Origin: Emcibacter sp.
GTDB lineage: Bacteria; Pseudomonadota; Alphaproteobacteria; Sphingomonadales; Emcibacteraceae
NCBI GenBank assembly: GCA_023142175.1
Contig: JAGLJX010000008.1
Span: forward strand, 1 to 8,131
Length of the DNA stretch: 8,131 bases
Direction of reading: 5' to 3'
Shown here: positions 6,925 to 8,131 of the stretch, piece after piece
Position numbering within the stretch: the stretch's first letter is position 1
How the letters are laid out: each line of letters begins with the position of its first letter
Notes under the pieces: model-generated
The model's input: the letters and a program-made list of their open reading frames with translations, nothing else
What the model was told of the DNA's origin: nothing
The model's database searches: none
Translations under genes and position numbers: made by a program

Positions 6925-6986
6925 CTGACAAAATAGGCCCGCTGTGATTATTATCAGGCAATTATTTATGCTTAACTGGAATTAAG

Positions 6987-7301
6987 ATGGCAACAAGTAA
7001 AAAAGAGCCGCGACAAAAGGCTGTCGCCCTGAAGCAGGATGGGCAAAAATCCGATATTCCACGCATTGCCGCCAGTGGCTCTGGAAAGACTGCCGAAGAA
7101 ATTTTGAAAATTGCCTTTGACAATAATGTTAAGGTCAGGACAGATGAAGATCTGGTGGAAATATTGTCTGCCTTCGATGTGGACAGCTATATCCCGCTGG
7201 AAGCCTTGCAGCCCGTATCGGAAATATTAAGTTATCTCTATAATGAAAATATCCGCCTGAGCGAAGAAACCGCCCGCAGGCCTGAGGGAGGAATCCAGTA
7301 G
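6987..7301 (+). CDS. FlhB C-terminal-domain-like protein (FlhX/YlqH type)
   Basis: A 104-residue soluble protein resembling the cleaved cytoplasmic C-terminal piece of FlhB. Its AVALK (12-16) aligns with AIALK of FlhB (275-279), and IPRIAASG...AEEILKIAFDNNVKV (24-50) aligns with VPMVVAKG...ALKIREVAAENNIPI. LEALQPVSEILSYLYN (71-86) aligns with HYKAVAEVVGYIMRLK. At the position of the NPTH cleavage motif it has EPRQ (7-10): Pro is kept; Asn, Thr and His are lost, so it cannot self-cleave that way. There are no membrane helices. Related small proteins exist in Bacillus (YlqH) and Helicobacter (HP1575), where HP1575 can supply the FlhB C-terminal piece when that is missing. Here it heads the operon, one base before fliO. 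The ATG at 6987 has only a weak GGA upstream. Confidence 0.85.
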   Translation: MATSKKEPRQKAVALKQDGQKSDIPRIAASGSGKTAEEILKIAFDNNVKVRTDEDLVEILSAFDVDSYIPLEALQPVSEILSYLYNENIRLSEETARRPEGGIQ

Positions 7302-7302
7302 T

Positions 7303-7599
7303 ATGGAAGTGAGTGCCTATTTCCAGTTTGTCATGGCGTTGCTTTTTGTCCTCGCCCTTATTTTACTCTTCGCATATGGGGCCAAGAGGTTCGGACTAAT
7401 GGCCCGCGTGACCGTAAATTCAACCAAAACCCGCGACAAAAGACTGAATATCGTTGAGATACTTCCCATAGATGCCAGACGAAAGCTCATGATCATACGC
7501 CGGGATGACGTGGAACATCTCATTATGCTGGGATTAGACCGTGATCTTGTCATCGAAAAAAATATAAAAGCAAGAACAGAGAAAGTCGAAAATTCATGA
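7303..7599 (+). CDS. fliO: FliO flagellar biosynthesis protein
   Basis: Small bitopic membrane protein that helps FliP assemble into the export gate. The 98-residue chain has one membrane helix (about 7-27: FQFVMALLFVLALILLFAYG), a basic stop-transfer region (AKRFG), and a cytoplasmic domain with the FliO-type RLNIVEILPIDARRKLMIIR (47-66), then VEHLIMLG (70-77). Sequence conservation in FliO is low, so the call rests on topology, this motif and the position directly before fliP. The ATG at 7303 follows the previous stop by one base and is preceded by AGGGAGGAA at a usable distance. Its stop overlaps the fliP start. Confidence 0.92.
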   Translation: MEVSAYFQFVMALLFVLALILLFAYGAKRFGLMARVTVNSTKTRDKRLNIVEILPIDARRKLMIIRRDDVEHLIMLGLDRDLVIEKNIKARTEKVENS

Positions 7600-8131
7600 T
7601 GTCTTTTCTGAAAAAGAACAAAGTCACTCTGGCTCTGCTCGCAACCTCCTTAACAAGTTTTATGCTTATCCTGACCAGTCAGGCCGCCTTTGGACAGGAG
7701 CTCTCCCTGAATTTGGGGGAAGAAGGTTCTCTTTCTGGTCGAATTGTTCAGCTATTAATGCTTATGACGGTCTTGAGCTTGGCCCCGGCCATCATCATTG
7801 TTGTGACCTCATTCACTCGAATTGTCATCGTATTTTCCCTGCTGCGCAGTGCCATGGGAACGCAACAGACACCACCTAATGTGGTCTTGATCAGTCTGGC
7901 ATTATTCATGACATCATTCATCATGGCCCCAACCATGAAAGAGGCTTATGACACCGGCATAGCACCGCTGATTGCAGAACAGATCACCGAAGAGGTTGCC
8001 TTCGACCGCACAACGGCCCCCTTTCATACATTTATGATGAAGCATGTGCGGGAAAAAGACCTGTTGCTCTTTCTGGACCTGTCAAAACTTGACTTGCCGG
8101 AAACATCCGCCGACACACCCTTTCAGGTTTT
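7596..8131 (+). CDS. fliP: FliP flagellar export gate protein, N-terminal part (runs off right edge)
   Basis: Major subunit of the FliPQR export-gate core in the inner membrane. The window holds 178 codons of a protein usually about 245-250 residues. It begins with a signal peptide (KK at 6-7, hydrophobic core about 10-27, likely cleavage near AAFG/QE at 30-35), which is typical for FliP. The highly conserved core follows: TVLSLAPAIIIVVTSFTRIV (58-77), FSLLRSAMGTQQTPPNVVLI (80-99), and ALFMTSFIMAP (102-112). The start codons ATGATG overlap the fliO stop (ATGA), indicating translational coupling; either ATG could be used. FliP is encoded divergently from its partners FliQ and FliR. Confidence 0.98.
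   Translation, partial: MMSFLKKNKVTLALLATSLTSFMLILTSQAAFGQELSLNLGEEGSLSGRIVQLLMLMTVLSLAPAIIIVVTSFTRIVIVFSLLRSAMGTQQTPPNVVLISLALFMTSFIMAPTMKEAYDTGIAPLIAEQITEEVAFDRTTAPFHTFMMKHVREKDLLLFLDLSKLDLPETSADTPFQV

Larger units (their letters stand above)
6740..6986. promoter_or_regulatory. divergent flagellar promoter region
   Basis: A 247-bp, strikingly AT-rich gap between divergently transcribed flgB and the FlhB-CTD-like gene. It must hold promoters for both directions. It contains one perfect CtrA-like box, a tandem 9-bp repeat and a hairpin, listed separately. Candidate -10 elements are TATTAT/TATAAC toward flgB (around 6770-6778) and TAATAT or TATAAA toward the plus-strand genes (6875-6883), but no good -35 partner was found for any of them. 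Positively regulated promoters often lack one. No sigma-54 GG-N10-GC promoter was recognised. Confidence 0.7.

Noticed and set aside
6972..6985. Second TTAA pair just before the FlhB-like gene
   Set aside because: The spacing is six bases, not the seven required for a CtrA full site, and it abuts the start codon.
6740..6986. Sigma-54 promoter in the flagellar control region
   Set aside because: No GG-N10-GC pair with the surrounding consensus was found on either strand.
7748..7936. Minus-strand frame of 62 codons within fliP
   Set aside because: Antisense shadow of the conserved FliP core.

Overview
The window is a chromosomal stretch from an alphaproteobacterium. The evidence is a CckA-type hybrid histidine kinase (a hallmark of the alphaproteobacterial CckA-ChpT-CtrA cell-cycle phosphorelay), an alphaproteobacterial-style RecA N-terminus, a perfect CtrA-like box (TTAA-N7-TTAA), and a candidate GTTC-N7-GTTC type LexA operator. 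Base composition is moderate rather than GC-rich, with very AT-rich intergenic DNA. This fits lower-GC marine orders such as Kordiimonadales, Emcibacterales or Sneathiellales better than Caulobacter; that placement is a guess.

Layout, left to right. (1) Positions 1-622, minus strand: the N-terminal 207 codons of recA, running off the left edge. (2) 623-821: a short AT-rich spacer with the recA promoter and a candidate SOS operator. (3) 822-6739, minus strand: a tightly packed series transcribed right to left, flgB-flgC-fliE-fliQ-fliR-flhB-cckA. It encodes proximal rod proteins, the rod/MS-ring adaptor, three export-gate subunits and the cell-cycle kinase. (4) 6740-6986: a 247-bp AT-rich divergent promoter region with a perfectly symmetric CtrA-like box, a tandem 9-bp repeat and a hairpin. 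(5) 6987-8131, plus strand: a small FlhB C-terminal-domain paralogue, fliO, and the first 178 codons of fliP, running off the right edge.

How the genes work together: FliP, FliQ, FliR and FlhB form the flagellar type III export gate, FliO assists FliP assembly, and FliE, FlgB and FlgC are early substrates that build the base of the rod. CckA, through ChpT, controls phosphorylation of CtrA, which activates early flagellar genes in many alphaproteobacteria. A CtrA-like box at the head of the series that ends in cckA therefore suggests a feedback loop. cckA also seems to have its own near-consensus promoter, placed so that its transcript would begin at or next to the ATG (a predicted leaderless mRNA).

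Most genes are recognisable members of known families. I see no mobile element, CRISPR array, tRNA or rRNA, and no wholly unknown system. The points of interest are regulatory architecture and the FlhB paralogue, which lacks the autocleavage motif.
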